Assembly (NCBI GenBank): GCA_963691655.1
Contig: OY829327.1
Location: 66,414,079-66,478,078 of the forward strand
DNA: 64,000 nucleotides
Source: Toxonevra muliebris
Taxonomy: Eukaryota; Arthropoda; Insecta; Diptera; Pallopteridae
Reading direction: 5' to 3'
Each line of letters starts with the position of its first letter. Position 1 is the stretch's first letter. The notes beneath the pieces are model-generated. The model did not search any database and had not been told where the DNA came from. It saw nothing but the letters and a program-made list of their open reading frames with translations. This document shows positions 48,221 through 59,393 of the stretch, piece after piece. Position numbers and translations under genes: made by a program.

Positions 48221-48487
48221 CTAAAATAAGATGTTCTCATATCTATTACATAGAAAGTGCTTCAATATCTTTCCAAATAACTTATATATTTCACCTCGAA
48301 ATACACATATTTTTTTTAATTTTACCGAATGTTCTTTACACCAATCTAAATCAATGTGTCCAGTTTTATTGCAATAATATATTTTAGTATTTTGCCTGAT
48401 ATCACACTTTGAAAATTTCAAACATATTGTAGGTGGGCGTGGTTTCGAATCGAATTCACCTATTTTACAAAGGAAACATCTCGGCAT
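48221..48487 (-). CDS. Small Cys-rich ORF, unknown
   Basis: The 88-codon frame begins MPRCFLCKIGEFDSKPRP and has Cys at positions 4, 7, 22, 28, 39 and 50 with His at 44 and 53, which could bind zinc. The C-terminal half is lysine-rich. The start resembles the kind of N-terminal zinc domain seen in transposase-derived proteins, but I cannot name one. There is no splice signal or neighbour to support it. It may be a fragment of a mobile element or chance. Confidence 0.25.
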   Translation of the reverse strand: MPRCFLCKIGEFDSKPRPPTICLKFSKCDIRQNTKIYYCNKTGHIDLDWCKEHSVKLKKICVFRGEIYKLFGKILKHFLCNRYENILF

Positions 48488-49481
48488 GCTAAGAATTCGG
48501 TTTTGTATAAAAACTTATTTTGACCAACTTTTGCTGCCAAATACCCCACAGTGCGACGGTTGACAAACACCAAACGCCAACAAGAGCTCATAAAGAAAGT
48601 TATGTATCGAAAAAACTAAAGTAGACCAGTTTACAAGATATTACCACATTCCCATATTGTTAATTGCCAATATCTCCAGCATTTGAGTAAAAATACATAA
48701 ATTTAATTTATACCAATTTTCATGATTTTTTTCACTGTGCTTTTAGTGAATAAATTTTCATTTTACTTTTTAACGTATTTCCGGATTTAAATGCTTATTA
48801 GTTCTTTATTTTCCAACTGGTTTTTATAAAGAAACAGGGTCTTAAATTTGGTTTTCTTTTTGTAATTCACAGTAAAATCTAAATTTATTCTGAAAATTTG
48901 CTTTAAGAAAATATATATATTTGTATGATTTTTGACTGTAATTACGTTAGAGTATACTGTAATTCTTATTTAATTCTCACAATTTCATAGTTTTCGCTTC
49001 TCCCTGACCCAAAGTGAATCCTTGTAGATCCCTGAAAAATGTTCAACTTCTTTTTTTTTTATAGCTACGATTTCATCGGAAAACTAACATTTTTATCACC
49101 CTCTTAGTCCACAAGAGGTTAAGTTGGTTTCGTACCTTTTGCAAACTTCTTTCTCATCATCTGGTCAGGTGTCAAAAAATTACACTTCATATTCGACATC
49201 AGTAATGAAAATGGCTTGAAAATCTACTGACACCTAAATCAAATAAGTCAGTCAGTTTAGGCAGTTTTTGTTGTGATTGAATATGACATAATTCGACGTT
49301 TAGAAGCTGTAGCACTTACAGCAATTATTTCATCGACTTCATCTTAACTGAAGTATTATTTATAAAGTGATATCAAATTTATTAAGTGGAATGGGACGAA
49401 TCACTATTCGTCGACATCGTGGCACACAGAATCGGCAATGCCGAGTTCCACCGCGATATTCCCTGTACACGCAAGGCAAAA

Positions 49482-50293
49482 ATGCCAACTCATTTTTTCT
49501 CTCTCCCCGATAACTCTCGAGTAATTCCCCGATTTTTGATCGAATTCCCCGCATTGGTATAATTTCATATTATAACAGCGCTACACGCACTTTCCATATA
49601 AACATTTTACAAAACCGAAAATGAATGAAAATGTAATTCTGAACATATAAGCTTCAGTCCACTTTTGGTCATCAAAGTTCTCAAAGAAGAAGACATGGGA
49701 TTTCTTTTGAATCAAATAAAAAATGGCAAAAACGTTGTTTTGAGAAAAACGGGTTCAAACTTTTGACTATCAGTTTTTAACATATAAAATATAATTCATC
49801 TTCTTTATGAAGGCTGATCGAAATTTGAAAGTTTACAAACTAGTCAGCAATGATTAAGAGTTAATCAAGAGGTTCTGGACAAAGGCATAGCTAAGCCTTT
49901 CTGAACGGCCGAAAGGGAAGTCGAAGAGCCGCGTGACTATTTTGACTTGACTGACACTCGCCGCTATAATCGTCTATATCTACGAAAGCACTCAGCGTTC
50001 TCTGAAATTTTTACAAAATACTTTCAAATAGCACACTTTTTTAAAAATCGATTTCTCCAAACCAATAAATTGCAGGACCTGCTTAAGAAAAGATGAAGAT
50101 TTTAAGACCCAAAATATGAAACATTTCATAAGTTAAACGTTTTACATTATAAATTTGACAAAAAATTATTCTACAGACTTTAATTACTAAAAGCTGAACG
50201 ACTTCAAATACCCCTCAAAAAGCAGCACATTCTCCGATTCCCCGCACCAAGGAAAATTCCCCGCAAATCGGGGAATTCCCCGCAAGTTGGCAT
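49482..50293. mobile_element. Possible MITE with ATGCCAACT ends and ATTCCCCG repeats
   Basis: ATGCCAACT at 49482 and AGTTGGCAT at 50285..50293 face each other. Next to each end ATTCCCCG is repeated (twice at left, several times at right, including the palindrome GGGGAATTCCCC). No duplication was established. A similar phrase, TTTCCCCGATTTTCAACC, is at about 56650. Confidence 0.4.
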
Positions 50294-51202
50294 CGCTGAC
50301 GCACCTTACTGAAACAAACAAACTTACCTTTCTTGTTAAAAAGTTATTATTTATATTGTTAGACTTTTGCTAAATGTTTTTTAGTTTTAATTTTGACGTT
50401 AAAAAATAGAGTATTGAAAATTTCGTGAATTGGGCACACTTTCAATCATATTCAGTTTTTAATACCTATTCGTTTTGTAACAGTATAATTAAATTTGAAA
50501 TTTACTTTTGCTTATCATATTAAACCAAGCAGGTAGATGACATTTATGCAGCGATAATTTTTCTTATTTTAGTGCAAGATTTTTGATATTCTTTAATTTA
50601 GAACATGTATATAGAAAATATGAAGCTTGCCTCAGGGGCCTAAAAGTTCCATTCTTAACTTTTGTTTTGTGCAAGAAATTATTTCTTAAGTATTACGCTT
50701 TGGTATTTAAAAATTATAACAATATTTTCAATTAGTTTTTAATGAAATTGCACAGAGCCAACAATGCAGAAGCATACTTATGTACATGCACATAAATATG
50801 TTCATTTATGTAGTATGTATTAATAGTGTACATAAGTATGTCAGTACATAAATTTCAAAGACATTGCGCTGCATGCTCTTCACCCATCAACCACCTCTTG
50901 ACTACTGATGCTGCTGAGCATTTAACCTTGACACAGATACCGAATAGCGAAAAAGCATGAATACATACTACATACATATGTACATATGTACACAGCAAAT
51001 GTTCAGGGTAAGAAGAGACAAGCATAAATGCGCATAACCTGCAGCTTTTTCAACAGTATAGATACACATAAAAATTTGTTAAATTGAAAATGCTCAGCTC
51101 TCATGCCAACTACCACCCACCAGCCAGTCCCCACTTGCCCTTCATTTTTCTGGGTAAGCTACCCACATATTTTGGGGTACCTGCATACACACATTTACTC
51201 AA

Positions 51203-51211
51203 ACTCACCTC
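51203..51211 (-). other. Glut4EF: 5' splice donor of the Glut4EF-like exon
   Basis: GAG|GTGAGT on the minus strand fits the donor consensus in every core position and falls exactly at codon 209, leaving phase 0. Confidence 0.8.
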
Positions 51212-51835
51212 AGTTCCAATAGCAGTCATTTTAACAATAACTTCATCTTTGTTGGCATCGTGGCTAATAACATCACCGGATGTTTCACGTCCATTGTAAG
51301 TAAGAAAGACGCGTTGTCCCGGCTGCAATTGTATGCCCATTATCGAACGGAAACCGGGACCAATTAAATCCGTTTCACGGAATTCTTTAATCATTGCATT
51401 GCGGCGTAATGTCTGTGCCGGACTTATGTGAATATTGTTGGAGGCGGCAACGACGGCGGCCCGACGAGCATCCATAATTACCGATTTGGATGTTGATGGA
51501 GAAGCGTCACACATAGTTTGAGTTTTAAAATCGAAACGAACGATATATTTAGTGTCAGCGTTTAGGTTTGTACCGCACAACGAAGTGGAGCAATTGTTAT
51601 TAATGGAAGAGTCACTTGAAACGACGATCGGCGACACGTCAGTGTCGGCGATGACACTTTCAATGGAAATGTCGGCGGCGACGGCAATGTTTTCGTTATA
51701 ATTGGAAGTGATTGTGGCAGTTGGGGGCGTTTTAACGTCCTGTATAACGCCTGAATACCAGAGACCGTCTGGACCGGGTGCACAAACTTTTGTACCGATT
51801 ATTGAACGTTTTGCTAAGCGGCGACCAGTTGACAT
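51209..51835 (-). CDS. Glut4EF: Glut4EF-like transcription factor, first coding exon
   Basis: The exon encodes 209 residues from the ATG at 51835. Residues 1..38 (MSTGRRLAKRSIIGTKVCAP, then GPDGLWYSGVIQDVKTPP) form the conserved N-terminal motif of the Glut4EF/ZNF395/ZNF704 family. Residues 39..90 are a variable Ser/Asn-rich linker. KYIVRFDFKT lies at 96..105, the RRNAMIKEF...DLIGPGFRSIM block at 144..166, and LQPGQRVFLTYNGRETSGDV at 170..189, which corresponds to the PGQKVxxxYxGxExxGxV box of ZNF395. In this family the DNA-binding C2H2 region follows in later exons; it is absent here. The frame stays open past GAG|GTGAGT (donor G at 51208), an excellent splice site that leaves phase 0, and the 32 residues beyond are unlike the family, so I end the exon there. 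The next exon must lie left; none was found in 51 kb. Family members are nuclear factors; regulation is discussed with the promoter. Confidence 0.78.
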
Positions 51836-54241
51836 TTTTTGTTTTTCAAAAAAGAAAATATGGTTTGTGCAACGAAAAATTAAAAAAAAGAAGATATAAG
51901 TAAAAGTATGAAAACTGAAGAATTATAAAAGATTTGGGTTGTTTTTTTCCTCTTTTCTTTTTGGTTTTTGATTTTAATATAAAATTAAGTCAAAATTAAG
52001 AATGACGAAGGGTTTGGCAGTTTTTAAAAATTATATGTATAATTATTATTTTATTTGCACAGAATTTGTTTAAATTAATATTTATTTTATGAGCTTAAAT
52101 TTTTTTTATTTTTTTCATTTTCACTTGTGAAAAATTATTGCACAATATTTTTTCTTTTTGTTCGCTTGTGGTTTACACTTTTTGACTTTTTCAAGGATAA
52201 TATTTTTTCTTCTTTATTTTTTTTCGATATATTTCAGTAGTTTTTTGTTTGTATGATATTTAGTAATTTGTATAAATTTTCAAACACGTATTTCGTTTTT
52301 CATTATTTGTTTATAATTTGTTATTAAAACTTGATTATTATTATTCGCAATAATAAAAAGATTTCACATATAAATCAATTGCAGATATGAATATCTAATT
52401 TATAATTTATTTAAATTTTTAAACAACTTGTTTTGGGTATATTTCACTTTTGTTAAATTTTATGAAAACGATTCTCCTTTTACACTTTTGGAACCAATTA
52501 TTAACTTCTACCTCTTTTTGTTTCGAGGTTATAACAATTTTTGAGATATTTTCAAATTTATTTTAACGAGAAATCACTGAATTTTTAATGAATGATCGTA
52601 GAAAGCTTATTTTTTCTAACTTTTACTGCAATTTTATTGCTTTTGTAGTTTTGCAGTTGTAATTTTTGCTTATACTTTCTAGTTGTTCACTTTATGAGTT
52701 GTTTTCTTTTATTTTTACTTATTTTATTTTTTTTTGTTTTGCTTTTGCACTCAGTTTAGATACTTTTCTTTTGGAGAACAGAAATTATTTTTGATAACTT
52801 TTGAACAAATTTTAATTTTTTATTTTTAGTGTCTTTCGCGCACCTCTCACTTTACTTTTATTACAACCTTTTCAGAATTGATCTGGAGTCTTTGTCTCTT
52901 GATAAACTTAAGTCAACAGAAAGAGTAGCTTCATCAGCTTTACAACGTTTATTTTATCAACTTCAAGCTTTTTTCGTATTATTGCGTTAACTTTACACAA
53001 AATCTGTTGCTGTTGCGCCTCCAAGATTCCAGCAGTTTCTAGCAAACGTTTTTTGATAATATTTTTGTGATAGAGCTCGAGACTGAATGTGATGCGTCGG
53101 TTGAATTTCTGATTGTATTGCAGATTTTTTATCACATCGATTGCTTCAGCCGCATTTTTAAAGTTCTTTCTGGGGGTAACTACATGCCTGACTTTATGGA
53201 TTAGAAGAGCGTCTTGGCGTTGTTTATTCCTAAGCATAATCCAATTTTTTGAATGAATCGATACAGCGTAAAGATAGATTCGAAATATGCTGGGAAATTT
53301 CTTTTTTTTAAATATGGTAAAGGAAACAAACTTTATATTGTTGTATATTAATTTAATTTTATTTTTTCTTTCGAATTGTTTAAATTTTACACAGTTCGTT
53401 TTCGTTTGTAAACTAATTTTTCAAGCTCACAAAGTTTTCTTATGTTTTGCTTTTTGTTTTTTTTTATTTTTTGTAAATTGTACATACACAAAAACAACAA
53501 AGAAGAGGAAAAAATTGCACTTGGTTTCCGTATTAAGCACCAAATAACGAAATAATTATCGCTATCGTTAGTCTTTTAAATTTTTGCAGAAGCAGGAGTT
53601 TTTGTGTTTTCAAGTTTGCAATTCGAAAAAAGTGTTTTCGAATTGACCTACGATTGTAATTGAATAAATTATAAATTACAACGGACTTTTAATTAAGTAA
53701 AACCAAAAAAAAAAGTTTATATTCTTTTTAATGCATAAATATGAGAAATTGTTGGGATTTCTCTTTATTGTTTGTGTTTATTTTATTTATTTCTTTTTTT
53801 TTTTGCTTTGCTGGTCTGCTGCCAGTTTTCGCTAATTTTGTTTATCAGTCCACAAATACAATAGATGCAAATGCGTTGTTTTGCGATTGCGATTTTTTGC
53901 CAAACGCAAGACTTAAGATAGCGTTCAATCTATCTATCAATCTTTCTATATATCTATCTGTAGGTTTTGTTAAACAATCTGTAACTGTATTTGTATGTAT
54001 ATGTGAGCGTACGCTGCGTGGGAGAACTCTTCGTCCAATGCGCTTATCGTCTGAACACGAGAGTTGGCTATCAACGACTGAATTCTATAAATTCGAATAA
54101 ATTTGTATTTTGCTTGTATTGTGTATTTGTATTGGTTTGTGTTTGTGTTGTTTTGGTTTGGTTGGTTTAGTGTTTTTCGTTTTTGCTTTTCACATTTCGT
54201 CAGAGTTTTAACTGCACTCGAATGTAAAGAAAACAGCAACT
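51836..54241 (-). other. Glut4EF: Predicted 5' leader of the Glut4EF-like transcript
   Basis: Between the predicted start site and the ATG lies about 2.4 kb of very A+T-rich sequence with long T runs on the plus strand. A weak splice acceptor (TTCTTCAG, about 51925 on the minus strand) means the leader could be spliced. It contains several upstream ATGs and the 109-codon ORF at 52908..53237. The extent depends entirely on the promoter prediction. Confidence 0.4.
52908..53237 (-). CDS. 109-codon ORF in the leader region, unknown protein
   Basis: The product starts MLRNKQRQDALLIHKVRHVV and is basic, rich in Leu, Ile, Lys and Gln, and likely helical (for example KKRLLETAGILEAQQQQI, residues 62..79). 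Unlike almost every other frame in the window it has ordinary codon use and visibly higher G+C than its flanks. AATAAA occurs about 45 nt after the stop on the same strand, followed by G/T-rich sequence, as in a short gene. I do not recognise the protein. It could be a small independent gene, a conserved upstream ORF of the Glut4EF-like transcript, or part of an unrecognised element. No signal peptide or membrane segment is seen. Confidence 0.4.
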   Translation of the reverse strand: MLRNKQRQDALLIHKVRHVVTPRKNFKNAAEAIDVIKNLQYNQKFNRRITFSLELYHKNIIKKRLLETAGILEAQQQQILCKVNAIIRKKLEVDKINVVKLMKLLFLLT

Positions 54242-54272
54242 GAGAGAGCGATAGGGAGCCATAATATATAAA
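54238..54272 (-). promoter_or_regulatory. Predicted core promoter: TATA box plus initiator
   Basis: On the minus strand TATATATTAT starts at 54270, and 29 nt downstream stands TCTCTCAGTTG, a perfect fly initiator (TCAGTT) with +1 A at 54241. Spacing is ideal for TATA-Inr promoters. No DPE is evident at +28. GAGA/CTCTC-rich sequence lies upstream at 54320..54345 and 55250..55275. Confidence 0.45.
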
Positions 54273-54274
54273 AA

Positions 54275-57200
54275 TAAACAAAGTTAGCAAAGTTTTCTCA
54301 ACTCAAAGTTTTAACATTGGCCTCTCCAGAATTCTCTCTTTCTCATTTATAAGATACACAACGTTTGAGTGTGTGAGTTGTTTCAGATACAAGAGCAGCG
54401 AAGTTTCAAGTGAGCAGCAATTTTCTCTTGTAAAATGCAGCATAAACGCAAACAATAAACGAACAGATACTTTTTATGTTATGAGCAGCATATCTACGAG
54501 TATCTGCCAGTGTTACCGTTTGTTTAAGCAACCAAATTCAGTTCCAATTAATTCGTATTATGAAGTTGGTTATTATTGTACTTATTTATTATTTAAATTA
54601 TTTTAAGCCAAACAGAAAAACTTTTATCCAATCCACCCTTCCAAGAATCCATTCAAATTTTATTTTCAAAGATTGCTAACTGATAAGAGCATATCGCTTA
54701 TAGATTACAATATATACATAACACGTAAACGTTACATTTATAGATCAATTACTTATTTCCAGCATTAATATAAATGTGAATCACTTCTAAAAAAACAAAA
54801 AGTCCCAGTATCTTTGTTAAATACAGAAAAATATGATGACGCCATCGCTTTTTACGTATAAAAATAATAACGACAACAACAGCAGCAAATATAGCTCAAC
54901 ATAATATACGCAGTAACAAAAAAAAAACAAAAAACAGGCAGAAAAGAAGAAAACATTATCTTAAAAATAGGCAGCATAAATTTTAGCACTAGCAACATTT
55001 CAGAAACAACATCAGCAGCAGTGGATAAGGAAAACAAAGTCACACAACAACATCAATTCAGCTTAGATACAATGTTGCAAAAACAGCTGTTTACAGATAC
55101 TACTGTAAACACCGGCCGGTGTGCGAGTATCTGCAAAAGACAAAATACTATACGGGCGTACGCACACACATGCAGAGTTAACATTTTAAAAGTATTTCAT
55201 CATCATTTTGAACGTCACACTGCCACTTTTCTAACCTCTCTCATTACAACCGCTCTCTCTCTCTCTTTCTCTGTTGCTTGAATTCTCTCGTTTCGTTTCG
55301 TTTGTTGTCACATTGTCAGCTGTTTTCTGTTATCGTTTCCACTGCTGCTTATCACATACGACGACGAGTACTTATGTTGTGCCAGTGTTGCCATACTACA
55401 ACGAAACATAAAATTCATTCGAAATTTTCGTCAAACAAAAAATTTATGTTTTTATGATTGCTTTTGGGCTGCGAAAGTATGTTGAAGTGTGTACATATAC
55501 ATATATACTTGTGTATATAAACACTTGTATATAATACAGAGTACAGTACATACTTCATAACTTTTCTCATTTGGGGAGTTGCGGTATGAAAATTTATGTT
55601 GTTGGTATTCATGTACTAGTAGCACAGTTTTTGTTGTTGCCTTTGGAATGACCTCTGTAGGCAGCAGCATACATGGCATACATATACATAAATATAGAAA
55701 CCATGGCACACATATAATTCTTTTCGGTTTTCCTCTTCACGCATTTTTTTTTGTTTTGGGGTGGGTGCGTTTAAATTTGCTGTACTTTTTCGTTTTACTG
55801 AAAAGCAGAAAAACGCGCGGCTAAAAAATTTTATTGCGTAGTTTCTTTATGCTTGTGCTGTTTTTTGATAAAACTATTTGAAAATGTTTAACATATTAAT
55901 AGGAAATTTGAAAGAACATTTTAGATTTTTGTGTACAGTACTTTTTTTCCATTACTATGCTCTTGCATGGCGGAAGAGCTCTTTATAATCCCACCAGCGA
56001 ATTTTCATAGAGAGTGTATTCTTTCTTTTGCTAATTTTCTAACCAATATTAGTTAACTAGAAACGCTTTGCATTAACAACGAGCGCTTTCAAACTGGAGA
56101 CAGAGCAGGAGGCGACTCAGGCGACTCGTTCTCATTGACCGCAGAAAGTTTTTGCAACTCTCCTGAACGACAAATCATGTATGAATCTCAAAAGTGTAAG
56201 TCTATACTTTTATAAAATCGTAGATAAAACTATATACAACACAATAATCAATGAATATTGATTATGAGATAATTACGATCCCAAGTCGAAGTTTGCATAG
56301 CACTCAAGACTGCGAAAACAGATCATTTTAAATGGAGAGATATTGGAAATAGGATGGTGAAGAATACCATATGTTGGTTTTACAAATTCAGAAGTATATA
56401 CAGAACCTACTGTCAACAAGGTTCGTGGCTTGGCATTAAAAAAATGTGAAAAAAGAAAAGAAGCAAATATCAGTTTCCAATAATAATAATAATAACATAA
56501 CCCAATAGCCCTAGAGCCATACGTTAAGATTCCAGAATGATGAAGTAGATCACCTTTTTATGGAATTTTTTACTCTTGAAGATATGCCATTTTTTTTTTT
56601 TAAGTGACTGCCGAGGGACACACTTAAGCCAGAACGGCAAATTCTGCGAGTTTCCCCGATTTTCAACCTATTTCCTCATTCCGCGATTTTGGTTCAAAAT
56701 TTCTCGAAAAACAATATTTTCTTAACAAAAACTTAAAAAATACGATTCACAATAAAATGCAAGCAACTAATTTTGTTGTTCAATGTTATTGTAACATTTA
56801 TTATTCCATTTAATTTGTTTGTCGTCCGTCCATAATTTTGAGTAAAAGACGTGTCTGAAACCATGATGATTTTTCGACTGGAAATGAAAGTACAATGCCA
56901 GACTTCAAACTTGCCAAACGTAGTCTAGCTTCTTTAGGTCAACTCCTCTCCAGCAATCTTGCTGACCTCGAATCTATTGATATCAGAGATTTAGAGAAGT
57001 TTGTAAAAACTACAAATTGGTTTAACCCTCTTTAACAAACCTTAATTCCTATTTATTTGGAAGTGCTGCAAAATTTTTGCTCTTATCAGAAAATTACATA
57101 AACGATTGTTTATATTTATCTCTAAAAAAATAAATTCTTTGATAGTTTTTATAATCTTTGTTTTCTTCATGAGGAATTATCCAACTACTAGATAGGTTTA

Positions 57201-57323
57201 CTATTCTAGATTACCCTCAACAGAAACTAACCAGGACTTCCCTAAACTAGAAATAAAAAAAAAGTTTTTTATGAATCAAATTTTAGCAAAAACTTTTTTT
57301 GTCCAAATTCCTTGATTTTCTTT
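54275..57323. other. Upstream noncoding region
   Basis: No gene recognised. It contains CAACAA/CAGCAG-type triplets (54870..55020), the GAGA tract and a fragment at 56640..56700 resembling the ATTCCCCG repeat family. Short frames at 54373..55824 have no domain. Confidence 0.35.
55247..55272. promoter_or_regulatory. CTCTCT/GAGAGA tract
   Basis: A run of CT repeats (GAGAG on the minus strand), the kind of site bound by GAGA factor in fly promoters, about 1 kb upstream of the predicted start. It may simply be a microsatellite. Confidence 0.3.
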
Positions 57324-57914
57324 TAGGAGACTATGAAAATTAAATCTAGGTGGTTAATTTTCAAAGTCATGACTTAAGTTCATGTCAATTTCGTTATTTG
57401 AAGTTATATATAAACAGGTTAATGAACAAATGTAGTCATCACAACAACAATGTATATAGAGACGGGCAAATCAGACGGCCGTTTCGGAATCCGCCACAAT
57501 TCCTCATCAGTGATCTTAGTAATAGTTCTTAATCTTTCAATATCCTATATAAGCTACTAATATTTGATTTTCAATAAAATTCTCCGATTTTTTCCCATAA
57601 AAATTTTTAATTTCTATCAATCTGAGTTCTTGAGTTCGAATCCGTTCAACGATTAGTTCCGTTTTATTAGCTCGCTTCATAATTTTAAAAACCATTTTAA
57701 CTACATGGTAAAAAAAATTCAATAAACAACGAAAATCGATCAATAAACTAAAATATAAAATAAAAAATAAAGTTAAACCAACAAATTATTGAAAAACTTC
57801 ATTAAATCAATTGATTTAATAAAATTGTACACTAATTTTTATGAACGTTTGTGATTTTTGTTCAATAACACAGATTTACACGGTTTTGGACCTGAGCCAT
57901 CAAAAAATGTTTTT

Positions 57915-58220
57915 ACGGTAATTTTAGGCATTGATTACGAATCAGCAGTTCGTTTGCATATATAGTTTTAACTTTTCTATGGAAAACAGGCATTTTCTTT
58001 CTATTGCATTTATAATTTTAGAAATAGGGTCTCAAAAACTCAAAATTTTGTGACTTTAGTTTAGTTTAGTTTATTGGAAGTTAGATATCGTTCATATTTT
58101 CTCCAAAAAGTTTCTATGGATTTAAAAAAAAAAATTAAGTGGGCAGAACTTTCCACAAAAATCTAACCTGATATCGAAAAACGTACTGCAGATTCCTAAT
58201 CAGCGCCTAAATTACCGCAG
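57915..58220. mobile_element. Nested small inverted-repeat element
   Basis: ACGGTAATTTTAGGCATTGA (57915 on) is inverted as the complement of CGCCTAAATTACCGCAG (to 58220), with GATTACGAATCAGCAG against CTGCAGATTCCTAATCAG at the inner side. Arms are about 34 nt with a few differences. The core is a variant of the GCTGATTACGAATCTG signature. Confidence 0.5.
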
Positions 58221-58665
58221 AAATATAAAATTACGAAATAAATAAGCATTTGTTTACACTTCCAAATATATTCTTGATATCGATAACACTGGAATACAAA
58301 ATTTCACTTTAAAAATATAACATGAACCAAAGAATGTTTTCTAAACTAAATCGAGGACGCATATTCATTTTTTTCTATGGGCAAGTTTTCAAGATATGTC
58401 AATATAACTGTTTTTCAGGTTACAGCTTTACTTACAGTCTAATATGCTGCTAAGTTTGTAAAAATCGAATTATAAATGACTGAGGTATAGATGCTGAAAG
58501 TTTAATTTCCGTGTGATTTTTGAAGTTTTATTTTTTTAATCGATAGACAATTTCATTACAACAATTTTAAGCATAAAACGATAGCAATCGGATCTAAAAT
58601 GACAAAGTAATCAAGGATTGAGTAAAAATAAAATATTCTCGAAAACTCGAAATTTTTCTCAAAAC

Positions 58666-59393
58666 TCATTCTGCTGTTGAAAATGATGAGCCACCACTTG
58701 AACTTTTGCAAATTTTCTCTGCCGGGTCTTCCCTGATCAAAAACCAGCAGTAGTTTGCCATCATGCCCTCATCCCTGAAACTTTGATATCGTCTTTCGAT
58801 TTCAGCCATATCTTGGTGGAACCGTTCGCTCTGCTCGTCACTTTCTGCACCCAGATTTGATGGAAGGAAATCGAAATGGCTGAATTGCATCTTGGGAGAC
58901 ATATTCGCACCTGAATTTTCGGAATTAAATTTATTTATAATTGAATAACTCAATAAGGAATCAACTTTCAATTCAGCGTAAATCAAACTTACCAATATCA
59001 TTGTATTTTTCCAACATTACGTCGATGAGTTTGGCATGATTGTCACTTTTATAATTTCTCAAAAAAAATTTTAACAACATTCGCAAATGCTTCCCATGCT
59101 TCTCGTTTTGACTCACTCAAACATTCAGTAATCCACCATCGTCAAACAATTTGCGGATTTGAGGTTCAACGAACACGCCAGAAATACGCCGGTTATAATT
59201 TTTGTAATGACAATTTCGAAAACCCTCTTTGTAATGGTTTCATTGCGCTAGCGTTATTTTTCAACGCTCTAACGAAATTCTTCATGAGACCAAACATGAT
59301 GTGGAGGGGCGAAAGAATGATTTGGTTTTTATCGACTAGTGCAACGTTAATAATATTGTGCCCCCCGAAGTATGTTGGTTTCGCAGAGGCCAA
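58666..59393 (-). pseudogene. Insect repeat protein with ERFHQD motif, frameshifted, with intron
   Basis: Reading leftward from 59393: LVDKNQIILSPLHIMFGLMK, then NFVRALKN (59340..59270); after a frameshift GVFVEPQIRKLFDDGGLL; after another SESKREAWEAFANVV; then NYKSDNHAKLIDVMLEKYND. A donor ATTG|GTAAGT (58992) and acceptor AATTCAG|G (58911) bound an 82-nt intron and join in frame to GANMSPKMQFSHFDFLPSNL, then SDEQSERFHQDMAEIERRYQ and MMANYCWFLIREDP, ending at a stop at 58666. I remember this string of motifs (PPLHIKLGLMKNFVKA, GPQIRKL, LGxxSDEHGERFHQD, DYCWxLxRD) from many unannotated repetitive proteins in insect genomes; I do not know the biochemical function. At least two frameshifts make this copy dead. 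The last residues (SSFSTAE) lie inside the element's inverted arm. Confidence 0.7.
58911..58992 (-). other. 82-nt intron in the ERFHQD gene
   Basis: GTAAGT donor, TTCAG acceptor, A+T-rich interior, and exact in-frame joining of two family motifs across it (a Gly codon is split). A start-to-stop frame through the intron exists, but its translation (YAELKVDSLLSYS) is unlike the family. Confidence 0.7.

Larger units (their letters stand above)
48008..51208. other. Noncoding left of the gene exon
   Basis: This stretch is inferred to be intron 1 of the Glut4EF-like gene. It holds only the small ORF and the possible MITE listed separately. 50760..51000 has ATGTACATA-type alternation. Confidence 0.4.

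Noticed and set aside
53970..54290. 106-codon minus-strand frame over the predicted promoter
   Set aside because: It overlaps the TATA/initiator region and is Asn/Tyr/Gln low-complexity sequence.
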